Under the pieces are notes generated by a model. The model was not told the DNA's origin. It saw only the letters and a program-made list of their open reading frames with translations, and did not search any database. The position numbers were made by a program, and so were the translations under genes. Below, one piece after another: positions 1 to 8,387 of a stretch of DNA of 17,610 bases (position 1 is its first letter; every line of letters begins with the position of its first letter). Source of the stretch: a bacterium (GTDB lineage: Bacteria > Ratteibacteria > UBA8468 > B48-G9 > JAFGKM01); the NCBI GenBank assembly GCA_029548585.1, contig JAKPNC010000076.1, positions 1-17,610 of the forward strand. Reading direction: 5' to 3'.

Positions 1-29
1 TTGACAAGAAAATATCGAAGTTGTATAAT
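1..29 (+). promoter_or_regulatory. Consensus sigma-70 promoter of rpsO-pnp
   Basis: A -35 box TTGACA (1-6) and a -10 box TATAAT (24-29) are both perfect matches to the housekeeping consensus, separated by the ideal 17 bases. The predicted start of transcription is near 36, giving a leader of about 50 bases before the rpsO ATG at 85. No other promoter this strong is seen in the window, which fits high expression of a ribosomal protein gene. Confidence 0.9.
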
Positions 30-84
30 ATCCTTCAAGCTGCGATGCGAAGCAAAACAAATAAAAGCAGAAGGAGAAAGCATT

Positions 85-351
85 ATGATTGAGACAGAAA
101 AAAAACAAACAGTTGTAAAAGGTTTTGGAAGGCACGAGAAGGACACAGGTTCCCCGGAGGTGCAGATAGCGCTCATAACGGCCCGCATAGATGCCCTCAA
201 CGAACACTTTGCCAAGTTTAAGAAGGACACCAATTCCAGGAGGGGATTTTTGAAGCTTATCGGACAGAGACGCAAGCTCCTGAAATATCTGCAGGAAACA
301 GATCCTTCCAAATACCAGGAAATTCTAACCAAGCTTAATCTGAGGAAATAA
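85..351 (+). CDS. rpsO: 30S ribosomal protein S15
   Basis: Primary 16S rRNA-binding protein of the small-subunit platform. The 88-residue product has the usual S15 length and its hallmark helices: DTGSPEVQIALIT (residues 20-32), the conserved His41 and Asp48, then SRRGFLKLIGQRRKLLKYL (51-69), which contacts the 16S three-way junction and the h22 region. The frame is open upstream to base 1, but the ATG at 85 is chosen because AAGGAG (71-76) sits at good spacing and the protein then matches the family from its first residue. The stop is four bases before pnp, the classic rpsO-pnp pair, so the two are surely co-transcribed from the promoter at 1-29. In E. coli S15 represses its own mRNA; I see no clear copy of that pseudoknot here. 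Confidence 0.98.
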   Translation: MIETEKKQTVVKGFGRHEKDTGSPEVQIALITARIDALNEHFAKFKKDTNSRRGFLKLIGQRRKLLKYLQETDPSKYQEILTKLNLRK

Positions 352-355
352 CGTA

Positions 356-2419
356 ATGATTAATAAGAAAGTTGAAATACCTGTCGGCAATGCCCCGCTT
401 TGCATGGAGACAGGTTTCGTAGCAAAACAGAGCGATAGTTCGGTATGGGCGAGAATGGGCGACACGATAGTCCTCGCCACGGCGGTAGGCAGCAAGGAAG
501 CCAGGGAAGAGGCGGATTTCTTCCCTTTGAGCTGCGATTACCGGGAACACATCTCGGCCGCCGGAAAAATCCCCGGAGGGTTCTTCAAGAGAGAAGGCCG
601 TCCCAATGAAAGGGAGATACTCGTAAGCCGGATAATAGACCGGTCAATAAGGCCCCTCTTCCCGGAGAATTACCTCAACGAAGTGCAGGTGATAGTCAAC
701 GTCCTTTCTGCGGACCTTGAGAATAACCCCGACGTGCTTTCAGTAAACGCCGCGGCCCTTGCGCTTTATTCCTCATCCATACCTTTCCAGGAACCGATGG
801 CATGCGTCAGGGTGGGTTGCATCGACGACACTTATGTCGTAAATCCCACCTTTGCCCAGATGGAAAAAAGTTCTCTGAACATGATAGTTTCCGCAACCCG
901 CGGTTCTATAGTGATGGTTGAAGGAGAAGGAAGCGAGATATCGGAAGACAGGTTCATCAAAGCGGTTGAATTCGGACACGGGGAGATAAAAAAGATACTG
1001 GACGCGGTGAAAGATTTCGCCGCGGAGAAAAGAGAGGTAACCGCCCCTGTTTACGACCAGTCCGTGGTCAGCGCGGCCAACCAGCTTATATCCTCCAGGA
1101 TAATGGAGGCGTACTCATTCCCTGAAAAAATAGACAGGGAAAACTTCTACAAGTCTCTCGGGGAGAGTTTTCTTGCAGGATACGAGGATGAAGAAAAAAA
1201 GAAAGAGGCAAAAAAGGTCTTCAGCCTTCTGCTGAAGGAGAGCATCAGGAAAATCATCCTTGAAACCGGAAAGAGGCTCGACGGAAGGGCCCCTACAGAG
1301 GTAAGACCGATAGATTGCAAGGTGGGATTGCTGCCCAGGACCCACGGTTCTGCCCTCTTTACAAGGGGACAGACCCAGTGCCTGGCCTCCGTAACCCTGG
1401 GAACAAGCGACGACGAACAGATAATAGACGGGCTTCACGCGGAATCAAAGAAAAGGTTCATGCTCCACTACAACTTCCCGCCTTTCTCTGTTGGAGAGGT
1501 TGCATTTCTGAGGGGCACTTCGAGGCGCGAGATCGGGCACGGGGCGCTGGCTGAAAGGTCCCTTGCCGGGTTCATCCCGGAAGAGCTCTCTTTCCCCTAC
1601 ACCATAAGGATCGTTGCCAACATACTTGAATCAAACGGATCTTCTTCTATGGCCACGGTATGCGCGAGCAGCCTTGCGCTGATGGATGCCGGCGTTCCGT
1701 TTAACAAACACGTGGCGGGAGTATCCCTGGGAATCATACAGGAAAAGGACAAGTATATCCTTCTTACGGATATCGCGGGAGAGGAAGACCACTACGGCAA
1801 CCTCGACCTGAAGCTTGCAGGCACTTCAATCGGGATCACAGGCTTCCAGATGGACGTAAAGGGAGCGGGTCTGACCACTTCGATAATGAAGGAAGCCCTT
1901 AAGCAGGCAAACGGCGCAAAAGCCGGGATCCTTGAAAAGATGTCGGCAAGCATCTCTTCCTCAAGGCCGGAGATATCAGTTTACGCCCCCAGGATGCTTT
2001 CTCTGAAGATCAACACAGACAAGATAGGTCTTGTAATCGGTCCCGGAGGCAAGATGATAAAGAAGATTATCGAGGACACCGGGGCTGACATAAACATAGA
2101 CGACGACGGCACTGTAAAGATATTCTCCATAGACTGCAAAGCCTGCGAGGCCGCCGCCGACATCATAAAAGGTTTGACGGAAGAACCCGAGGTAGGCAGG
2201 ATATATGAAGGTACAGTGGTAAAGATAATGGAATTCGGCGCTTTCGTGCAGTTCTTGCCAGGCAAGGACGGCCTTGTGCATATCTCTGAACTTGCTCCCC
2301 AAAGGGTTAAAAAGGTCGAAGACGTTGTGAAAGTGGGAGACAAGGTAAAGGTCAAGTTCATAGGAATGGACGACAGGGGCAAGGTCAAGCTGAGCAGGAA
2401 ACAGGCTCTCAATTCCTGA
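356..2419 (+). CDS. pnp: Polyribonucleotide nucleotidyltransferase (PNPase)
   Basis: Phosphorolytic 3'-to-5' exoribonuclease that degrades mRNA to nucleoside diphosphates and can add heteropolymeric tails; it acts as a trimer in the cytoplasm. At 687 residues it is full length with the standard order: first RNase PH-like core (about 10-140), helical linker (about 240-305), second RNase PH core (about 310-520), KH domain (about 545-605, with GPGGK at 562-566) and S1 domain (about 613-683). The phosphate-binding loop SNGSSSMATVC (426-436) and the metal-site acidic pair Asp478 and Asp484 with Lys486 (EEDHYGNLDLK) are intact, so the enzyme should be active. A GAGG at 342-345, inside the end of rpsO, serves as ribosome binding site. 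There is almost no tail after the S1 domain. Confidence 0.98.
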   Translation: MINKKVEIPVGNAPLCMETGFVAKQSDSSVWARMGDTIVLATAVGSKEAREEADFFPLSCDYREHISAAGKIPGGFFKREGRPNEREILVSRIIDRSIRPLFPENYLNEVQVIVNVLSADLENNPDVLSVNAAALALYSSSIPFQEPMACVRVGCIDDTYVVNPTFAQMEKSSLNMIVSATRGSIVMVEGEGSEISEDRFIKAVEFGHGEIKKILDAVKDFAAEKREVTAPVYDQSVVSAANQLISSRIMEAYSFPEKIDRENFYKSLGESFLAGYEDEEKKKEAKKVFSLLLKESIRKIILETGKRLDGRAPTEVRPIDCKVGLLPRTHGSALFTRGQTQCLASVTLGTSDDEQIIDGLHAESKKRFMLHYNFPPFSVGEVAFLRGTSRREIGHGALAERSLAGFIPEELSFPYTIRIVANILESNGSSSMATVCASSLALMDAGVPFNKHVAGVSLGIIQEKDKYILLTDIAGEEDHYGNLDLKLAGTSIGITGFQMDVKGAGLTTSIMKEALKQANGAKAGILEKMSASISSSRPEISVYAPRMLSLKINTDKIGLVIGPGGKMIKKIIEDTGADINIDDDGTVKIFSIDCKACEAAADIIKGLTEEPEVGRIYEGTVVKIMEFGAFVQFLPGKDGLVHISELAPQRVKKVEDVVKVGDKVKVKFIGMDDRGKVKLSRKQALNS

Positions 2420-2477
2420 AACCGCCTGAAATCCGCCGCCTCATTTCTCCGCAACCTTACAAACCAGCGGAGGACGG

Positions 2478-4190
2478 ATGAAAGCTATTAAAACAGGCTC
2501 TTCCGGAAACTTTTCCCCGAAAAGCCCCGTGATAGGAGTATTTGCCCCCTGTGATCCGAGAATAGACAAGAAGTCACGCAGCAGGGCGTCTGCCATTGCC
2601 CGCATGGCGGCAGACATCCTTGCCCGCAGAATGAAACTTCCCGACGGCTCCGGGGTCAGGGTGGTATACAGCGAAACCCTCATAGACAGCGAAAAAAGCG
2701 CGGACAACGTGGCAGGGCAGTTCAACGGCGAAGGCGTCAACATACTGGTGGGGGTTCCCGACACATGGTCATTCCCCCAGCCTACCCTCATCTCCTTCAT
2801 GCAACAATTCCCCGGGGACACCCCTCTCAACCTTACCTGCGGCAACAGCGGCCCAAAACCCGGTGTGGTATACACCCACGCGTGCAGCGGCGCCGTCGCC
2901 CAGTTTGGAAAGCTGATGCATATAAACATCGGCACCTGGCCGGACTCGGGGGAGACCCCCCCCATGACGGAAAAAACCGCCGAAGCGCTGGTGGACTGGG
3001 CATATGCGGCCGTCACTTTCAAAGCTCTCCAGGGCAGGCGGGTAGTTGTTTTCGGACACGACTCGATGGGCATGGAAACGGCCCTGGCCCACGTTATCCC
3101 AACGAGAAAGACCTTCGGCATAGAGATTACCCGGCTCGACATGAAACTTTTGTCAGACATGCTGGCAAAAAAGGCATACGACAGGAACGAGCTCAGGGAA
3201 ATGAGGGGATGGTTCGACGCCGGTTTCGGAAAAAGGATCGAGATCAGGGACGATTCTGACAGCGAAAGGTTCAATTCTTCCCTGGCAATGTACCTCATAG
3301 TCAGAGACCTGATGAAGGATCTCAACGCGGTGGGCGGCGGATTCATGAGCCAGCTCGAGTGGGGATCGGACACAAGGGGTATTCCCCTGCCCGTAGCCGA
3401 TATAATGGAATCCCTGTTCAACTCCACGTTCGACCATAACGGCAGCAAGCCCCCGCTTCCTTACGCGACAGAGGCGGACATCCAGGGACTTCTGACAATG
3501 CTCTTCTTTTCGAACCTTACCGGGGGAAACCCTCCCCTTTTCATGGACTTCCGCAAGGTATGGGAACCCTGGGAGATCAGGCAGCTCGCTGATAAAAAGG
3601 GAATCAAACTGACGGGCAAAACCAACTGGGAGAAGAAAGGTTTCGTGGACGGGGACAACTCCGGAAGCGCATCCTTCGACTGGGCCGGACTTCCAGGAGA
3701 ACCCCTGTCAGGAATCCTGAAGAGGATCTCCTTCCCGCTGGCCGACACGGGATATTTTCCAGGGATGGGAAACTCGGTAAGCTTCGTCTCGCCGGGCGGC
3801 CTTAAGGGCATCGCCGGAAGGATGGCTTACAGCAGTCTTAGCGGCATATTCTCAATGGTATGGGACAAGGCCGAGACAGTAGAACTGCCCGGAAAGCTTT
3901 CGGAGGCCGTCTGCAGGACGTCAAATTACACCTGGCCCCACACCTTCGTGGTACCGGAATACGCCACTATGACGGAATACAAGCATTACGCGCCGGCAAA
4001 CCATTTCCACATGATCCGGGAACTGAGTCCCGCGAGGCTGGAATACTGGCTTGACATGTCAAACGTGCTCTCCGTAACCCCCTGGGCACAAAGGCCGTCT
4101 TTCTCCGAGGGAGAAGACAGGCCGCTGCCGCTCTTGTACCTGCTTAACGGGGGAGAGGCAGCCACCAAGCTCAGGCTTGCCGGAAGATAA
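2478..4190 (+). CDS. fucI: L-fucose isomerase family protein (L-fucose/D-arabinose ketol-isomerase)
   Basis: The 570-residue product aligns by eye along its length with E. coli L-fucose isomerase (about 590 residues), a Mn2+-dependent cytoplasmic enzyme that interconverts L-fucose and L-fuculose and also takes D-arabinose. The metal and catalytic residues appear conserved: Glu332 in YATEAD (E. coli Glu337), Asp357 in FMDFR (Asp361) and His509 in APANHFH (His528). Other shared blocks are ESLFNSTFDHNG (311-322), GYFPGMGNSVSF (425-436) and NYTWPHTF (483-490). Identity is clearly low, so the exact sugar is uncertain. GGAGG at 2469-2473 precedes the ATG. It lies 58 bases after pnp with no visible terminator, so readthrough transcription is likely. 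No kinase, aldolase, permease or regulator for fucose is nearby. Confidence 0.8.
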   Translation: MKAIKTGSSGNFSPKSPVIGVFAPCDPRIDKKSRSRASAIARMAADILARRMKLPDGSGVRVVYSETLIDSEKSADNVAGQFNGEGVNILVGVPDTWSFPQPTLISFMQQFPGDTPLNLTCGNSGPKPGVVYTHACSGAVAQFGKLMHINIGTWPDSGETPPMTEKTAEALVDWAYAAVTFKALQGRRVVVFGHDSMGMETALAHVIPTRKTFGIEITRLDMKLLSDMLAKKAYDRNELREMRGWFDAGFGKRIEIRDDSDSERFNSSLAMYLIVRDLMKDLNAVGGGFMSQLEWGSDTRGIPLPVADIMESLFNSTFDHNGSKPPLPYATEADIQGLLTMLFFSNLTGGNPPLFMDFRKVWEPWEIRQLADKKGIKLTGKTNWEKKGFVDGDNSGSASFDWAGLPGEPLSGILKRISFPLADTGYFPGMGNSVSFVSPGGLKGIAGRMAYSSLSGIFSMVWDKAETVELPGKLSEAVCRTSNYTWPHTFVVPEYATMTEYKHYAPANHFHMIRELSPARLEYWLDMSNVLSVTPWAQRPSFSEGEDRPLPLLYLLNGGEAATKLRLAGR

Positions 4191-4195
4191 TAAGA

Positions 4196-4208
4196 TTGCC
4201 GTTGGCAA
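4196..4208 (-). terminator. Possible weak terminator between fucI and cmk
   Basis: The only structure in the 23-base gap between the convergent fucI and cmk genes is TTGCC-GTT-GGCAA, a five-pair stem. On the minus strand it is followed by TCTTATTATCTT, a broken T tract. This is too weak to be confident, and transcripts may overlap here. Confidence 0.25.
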
Positions 4209-4213
4209 CCCTA

Positions 4214-4888
4214 TCAGGATAAGCAGCCGCTGACGAGAGAGACTATCTTGTCCACGACCTGGTCTACGGGGATCTGCGTGTTATCTATCGCACAGGCATC
4301 GGGAAGCCTCACGAGAGGAGCTATCGCCCTTGCCTGGTCATTATTGTCACGGATCATTATGTCCTCTTCTATCTTCTTCATGTCCCCTTCTATGCCCATC
4401 TCCTTCAGCTGCATGTACCTGCGCCGGGCCCTTTCTCTCACGCTCGCCTCGAGGAAAACCTTCACCTGGGCATCGGGAAAAACCTTGCTTCCTATATCCC
4501 TGCCTTCCATGACAATGTTGAAATGGTCACGGAGCTCCCTCTGCATGCGCCATAGGATCTCCCTTATGGCAAGAATAGAAGCTATGTGATGTGTCGCCTT
4601 GCTGACTTCCTCGGCCCTGATCTCATCGCTTACATCTTCCCCGTCGAGGTAGACGAGATTCTTTCCGGATTCCATGCGGAATTCTATCTTTGCCTCGCGG
4701 GCCATTTCAACCAGCCGCCCGTTGTCATCGAGGGGAATCCCCTTTTTAATGGCTTTAAGTGTCAGCGCCCTGTACATCGCCCCGGTGTCAACGTACATGA
4801 AATTGAGCTTCTCGGCGACAAGCTTTGCTATCGTACTCTTGCCCGCGCCTGCCGGACCGTCAATCGCAATAACGAGATTTTTCTTCAT
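4214..4888 (-). CDS. cmk: Cytidylate kinase
   Basis: Phosphorylates CMP and dCMP with ATP, recycling cytidine nucleotides for RNA, DNA and CDP-activated lipid precursors. The 224-residue length is normal for the family. Visible are the P-loop GPAGAGKST (11-19), the CMP-binding DTGAMYR (34-40), and VMEGRDIGSKVFPDA in the C-terminal half with the arginine-rich lid RERARRRY after it. The ATG overlaps the frr stop by four bases (ATGA), indicating translational coupling as the last gene of the minus-strand cluster. In many bacteria cmk stands before rpsA or with aroA; here it follows frr. Confidence 0.96.
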   Translation of the reverse strand: MKKNLVIAIDGPAGAGKSTIAKLVAEKLNFMYVDTGAMYRALTLKAIKKGIPLDDNGRLVEMAREAKIEFRMESGKNLVYLDGEDVSDEIRAEEVSKATHHIASILAIREILWRMQRELRDHFNIVMEGRDIGSKVFPDAQVKVFLEASVRERARRRYMQLKEMGIEGDMKKIEEDIMIRDNNDQARAIAPLVRLPDACAIDNTQIPVDQVVDKIVSLVSGCLS

Positions 4889-5442
4889 CCTTCCATTATT
4901 TCCTTTGCCTTGGTTTCCATCCTGGAGTCTATTTCCTTTATGAACTTGTCCGTTATCTCCTGGACCTCGTCTATTCCCTTGTAAAGGTCATCCTCGGACA
5001 TTGTTTTTCCCTTTTCTGCTTTCTTCAGTTCATCGTTGGACTTGCGCCTTATTTCCCGGATCTCCACCTTGGCTTCTTCTCCCATCTTGTGCAGGATTCC
5101 GACGATCTCCTCCCTTCTCTCCTGGCTCAGCGGGGGAATGGGTATCTTGATTACACTTGAATCAGATATCGGGTTAAGTCCCAGGTTGCTGCTCAGAATG
5201 GCCTTGTTTACATCGCCTATGATATTCTTGTCCCAAGGCTGTACGACTATCATCTGCGGCTGAGGAATGGTTATCGTGGCAAGCTGGCTTACAGGCATCT
5301 TCGCCCCGTAATACTCTATTACGATACCCTCGAGAAGAGATATGGAAGCGCGCCCCGCCCTGAGCGTTCCTATTTCCTTGTTGAAAAAGTCCCTGGTGCT
5401 TTCCATCTTCTTCCTTGCTTCGCTGAAGATCTTATTTTTCAT
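4885..5442 (-). CDS. frr: Ribosome recycling factor
   Basis: Splits post-termination ribosomes together with EF-G and is essential in most bacteria. The 185-residue length is exactly typical. The family landmarks LRAGRAS (27-33), a YYGAKMPVSQLA segment (44-55) that lies at the hinge between the two domains, and PIPPLSQERR (101-110) are present. GGGAGG lies just upstream of the ATG. It follows pyrH after 76 bases, the common pyrH-frr pairing, and its stop overlaps the cmk start. The 76-base gap holds a short GCAAG/CTTGC hairpin near the pyrH end but no convincing terminator or promoter. Confidence 0.97.
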   Translation of the reverse strand: MKNKIFSEARKKMESTRDFFNKEIGTLRAGRASISLLEGIVIEYYGAKMPVSQLATITIPQPQMIVVQPWDKNIIGDVNKAILSSNLGLNPISDSSVIKIPIPPLSQERREEIVGILHKMGEEAKVEIREIRRKSNDELKKAEKGKTMSEDDLYKGIDEVQEITDKFIKEIDSRMETKAKEIMEG

Positions 5443-5518
5443 CTTCTTCCTCCCGTGGTCGGTATCAAAATGAACCTAACCAAAACCTTTATTAAGGGCA
5501 AGCCGGGGCCTTGCGGGG

Positions 5519-6247
5519 CTACCCGGCATCGGCAGTATCAGAAAGTATGGTGCATCTCCCGTTTCCAGTGGCAATCTTCGTAAGGTTCCCCTTCTCGAAA
5601 AGGTTGAAGACTATCACAGGTATCCTGTTTTCCATGCACAGGGAAATGGCCGCGCTGTCCATTATCTTCAGCCTCTTCTGGAGCACCTCTATGTACGTCA
5701 GCCTGTTGTACCTTTCCGCAGCGGGGTTAAGCATAGGGTCCGACGAATATACCCCGTCAACCTTGGTGGCCTTGAGAACCGCCTCCGCCCCAATCTCGAC
5801 TGCCTTGAGAGCGGCGGCTGTATCCGTTGTGAAATATGGATTGCCCGTTCCCCCCACGAATATCACCACCCTCTTCTTTTCAAGGTGCCTGATGGCCCTT
5901 CTTCTTATGTAGGGTTCACAGAACTGCTTCATGTCAAAAGCGCTCTGCACCCTCGTTTCGAGACCCATCTTTTCCAGGGTGTTCTGGAGGGCAAGCCCGT
6001 TTATGACCGTTGCCAGCATGCCCATGTAATCAGCGTTCACCCTGTCTATCACGTTCTTGTCCCTCGAATTTCCCCTGAATATGTTGCCGCCGCCCAGGAC
6101 AATGCCTATTTCACAGCCCATATCCCTTACATCCTTTATCTCCCTGGATATGGATATGAGGGCCTCGGAGCCTATCCCGTACCCCACCTTGCCCTGGAGA
6201 GCTTCTCCCGACAGCTTGAGTATGAACCTCCTGTATATGGGCTTCAT
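5519..6247 (-). CDS. pyrH: Uridylate kinase (UMP kinase)
   Basis: Hexameric bacterial UMP kinase of the amino-acid-kinase fold, making UDP from UMP and usually controlled by GTP and UTP. Conserved features of the 242-residue product are KLSGEAL (11-17), LGGGNIFRG (51-59), the UMP-binding Ala-Asp-Tyr-Met-Gly region (72-76), VGGTGNPYFTTDTAA (131-145) and the ATP-site TKVDGVYSSDP (161-171). The start overlaps the metG stop by four bases, and GAGG inside the end of metG acts as ribosome binding site. Placed downstream of pyrKD, it continues the same pyrimidine pathway. Confidence 0.97.
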   Translation of the reverse strand: MKPIYRRFILKLSGEALQGKVGYGIGSEALISISREIKDVRDMGCEIGIVLGGGNIFRGNSRDKNVIDRVNADYMGMLATVINGLALQNTLEKMGLETRVQSAFDMKQFCEPYIRRRAIRHLEKKRVVIFVGGTGNPYFTTDTAAALKAVEIGAEAVLKATKVDGVYSSDPMLNPAAERYNRLTYIEVLQKRLKIMDSAAISLCMENRIPVIVFNLFEKGNLTKIATGNGRCTILSDTADAG

Positions 6248-7728
6248 TTTTTCCTCGCGAATATTATCTCCCTCCTGTTGGTCCTGATACCCCCGTCCAG
6301 CTTTTTTTTGAGAAGGTCAAACCCCTCTTCTTCAGGGCTTGCCGGAAAAGCGAGCATCTTCCACATGGCCAGGACGGAGGAAGGTATGAAGGGGGACATC
6401 ATGAGCAGGACGTTTCTTATCCCGTACATTACGTCGTACAGAACCTGTTCCCTGTTTAAACATTCTTCCCTCCAGGGGGCGCTGCTGTCGAGAAACTTGT
6501 TAAGGTGTACGACCAGCTTCCACGCTTCCTCTATGGCCTCCGAAAAAGCCACTTCGTCCATCTTCCGGGAGTAGGCGTCAAACGTACGCGCTGTGAGCCC
6601 TGCCAGCTCTTCGGAAGGGGACCTGTCCGGTATAACGCCTCCCATCCTTGTCTCAATAAGGTTAAGGCTCCTGTTGACGAGGTTGCCGAAATCGTTGACC
6701 AGGTCGCTGTTGTACCTCTTTTTGAAACTCTCTTCGGAATATTCCCCGTCAAGCCCGAAAGGCACTTCCCTAAGCAGAAAGAAGCGGAACGGATCCCGCC
6801 CATACTCTTCCATAAGGGACCTGGGATCTATGGCGTTTCCCTTCGATTTTGACATCTTGTCCTTCCCTACCGTCCACCAACCGTGGGCAAATATCTTGCC
6901 GGGAAGGGGCAGTCCGAGCGCAAGCAGGATGACCGGCCATATGATATCGTGGAACTTTATGATATCCTTGCCTATAAACTGGACGTTTGCGGGCCAGTAT
7001 TTTTCAAAGAGAGCGTTGTCAGAAAGGTACCCTATTCCGCTGAGGTAATTGAGAAGGGCGTCTATCCATACGTATATGTTATAGCCTTCAGGGGTCGGGG
7101 ACGGGATGCCCCAATCCACGTTTTTCCTTGTAACGCACAGGTCAGGCATCCCTGCAAGCATGTTCAGAACCTCGTTTTTCCTGAAATCCGGCTTCACGAA
7201 GGATGACTCGCTTATATGCTTTGCGAGCCGTTCCCTGTACCTGGAGATATTGAGAAGGTAGGACGGTTCGGAAATCTCGTTCACCTTCCTCTTGCAATCG
7301 GGACAGACACACTCGCTTTCATCGCCGGGCTGCACGTATGCCTCGCACGGAGTGCAGTAATAACCCCGGTACTCGCCCCTGTACAGGTCCCCGTTTTCAA
7401 GAAGTTTCGCAAATACCTTCCTGACGACCTCTTCATGCCGGGGCTCGGTTGTCCTGATAAAACGGTCGTAGGATATGCCGAGGTCTTTCCATAATCCCTT
7501 GAAGACCTCCGAGTTGATGTCGGCAAGCTGCCTGGGAAGCATCTCCCTGTTCCTGGCCGCCTCCAGCATCTTCTGGCCGTGCTCGTCAGTGCCCGTCAGA
7601 AAGAAAACGTCATCGCCCGACATCCGCCTGAACCTTGCCAGCGCGTCGGCGGCAACGGTCGTGTAGGAATGCCCTATATGAGGCTTGTCATTCACGTAAT
7701 ACAGAGGCGTGGTTATGTAAAATTTCAT
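6244..7728 (-). CDS. metG: Methionyl-tRNA synthetase
   Basis: Class I synthetase charging tRNA-Met and initiator tRNA. The 494-residue product has HIGH at 17-20, the zinc knuckle Cys125, Cys128, Cys142 and Cys145 in the connective domain, the methionine-pocket WID (221-223), KMSKS at 291-295 and the anticodon-binding helical domain after about 355. The order CTPC then CPDC is the single-zinc, four-cysteine form. It ends soon after the anticodon domain and lacks the C-terminal tRNA-binding/dimerisation (OB-fold) domain of longer MetRS, so it is probably monomeric unless a separate Trbp-type protein exists elsewhere. The start overlaps the ricT stop by four bases, and an AAGGAAAA site precedes it. 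Confidence 0.97.
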   Translation of the reverse strand: MKFYITTPLYYVNDKPHIGHSYTTVAADALARFRRMSGDDVFFLTGTDEHGQKMLEAARNREMLPRQLADINSEVFKGLWKDLGISYDRFIRTTEPRHEEVVRKVFAKLLENGDLYRGEYRGYYCTPCEAYVQPGDESECVCPDCKRKVNEISEPSYLLNISRYRERLAKHISESSFVKPDFRKNEVLNMLAGMPDLCVTRKNVDWGIPSPTPEGYNIYVWIDALLNYLSGIGYLSDNALFEKYWPANVQFIGKDIIKFHDIIWPVILLALGLPLPGKIFAHGWWTVGKDKMSKSKGNAIDPRSLMEEYGRDPFRFFLLREVPFGLDGEYSEESFKKRYNSDLVNDFGNLVNRSLNLIETRMGGVIPDRSPSEELAGLTARTFDAYSRKMDEVAFSEAIEEAWKLVVHLNKFLDSSAPWREECLNREQVLYDVMYGIRNVLLMMSPFIPSSVLAMWKMLAFPASPEEEGFDLLKKKLDGGIRTNRREIIFARKK

Positions 7729-8387
7729 TTTTCCTTTTCTTCCTTCTTGTACGACTCATCCTCGTAGCCCAGGCAACAAAGAAGCCTGCCGCACTGGCCG
7801 GTTATCTTGTTGATGTCGAGTGGAAGCTTCTGGTTCTTCACCATGCGCATGGTGACAGATTCGAACTTCTTCAAAAAGGTCGCGCAGCAGAGAGACCTTC
7901 CGCAAATCCCGTAGCCACCCTTTATCTTGGCCTCGTCCCGCAGCCCTATCTGTCTCATTTCTATCCGGCAGCTGAAGATCTTGGCAAGGTCCTTGACCAG
8001 ATTCCTGAAATCGACCCTTTCCTCGGCCCAGTAGTAGAAAGTCACCCTTGTCCTGTCAAAGGAATACTCGGCATCAACCAGCTTCATGGGAAGGTTGGAT
8101 TCCTTCACCTTCTGCCTGCATATGGCCAGGTTCTCTGTCTTTCTCTTCACATTCTCTTCTATGGTAACCACGTCTGTTTCGTTCAACTTTCTCATTACCC
8201 TTCCGGCTATGTTGAATTTCAGGAAAGGCTTGGCCTCCGATATCTTGCATATCTTGCCGTAATCTATTGTGCCCTGCGCCATCTCCACTATGCAAAAGTC
8301 GCCTTTCTGAAGCATCATATCCTGGGGCAGCTTGAACTGCTGCATCCTGTCGGCTTTTCTTATCTCAATTTCTGCGTTTCTATCCAT
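7725..8387 (-). CDS. ricT: PSP1 domain protein, RicT/YaaT-like
   Basis: Homologue of B. subtilis RicT (YaaT), which with RicA and RicF forms an iron-sulfur complex affecting RNase Y and mRNA maturation. The 220-residue protein has the PSP1 C-terminal region with six cysteines in the typical pairs: ICGRSLCC (Cys162, 167, 168) and QCGRLLCC (Cys199, 204, 205). The start at 8387 is kept because the N-terminal strand before residue 20 matches the family, although there is no ribosome binding site and the first 28 bases lie inside the preceding gene, which suggests translational coupling. RicA and RicF are not in the window, so the role here may differ. PSP1 genes next to metG are a recurrent arrangement. 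Confidence 0.88.
   Translation of the reverse strand: MDRNAEIEIRKADRMQQFKLPQDMMLQKGDFCIVEMAQGTIDYGKICKISEAKPFLKFNIAGRVMRKLNETDVVTIEENVKRKTENLAICRQKVKESNLPMKLVDAEYSFDRTRVTFYYWAEERVDFRNLVKDLAKIFSCRIEMRQIGLRDEAKIKGGYGICGRSLCCATFLKKFESVTMRMVKNQKLPLDINKITGQCGRLLCCLGYEDESYKKEEKEK

Noticed and set aside
1..84. S15 extended to the start of the window (116 residues)
   Set aside because: The extra part is the promoter and leader; the good ribosome binding site and family alignment place the start at 85.
2441..3448. 335-codon open frame on the minus strand opposite the fucose isomerase gene
   Set aside because: The plus-strand frame has a clear family match and conserved catalytic residues; the antisense product resembles nothing known and is a codon-bias shadow.
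5443..5518. Promoter or terminator between pyrH and frr
   Set aside because: Only a five-pair GCAAG/CTTGC hairpin without a T tract and no convincing -10/-35 pair.
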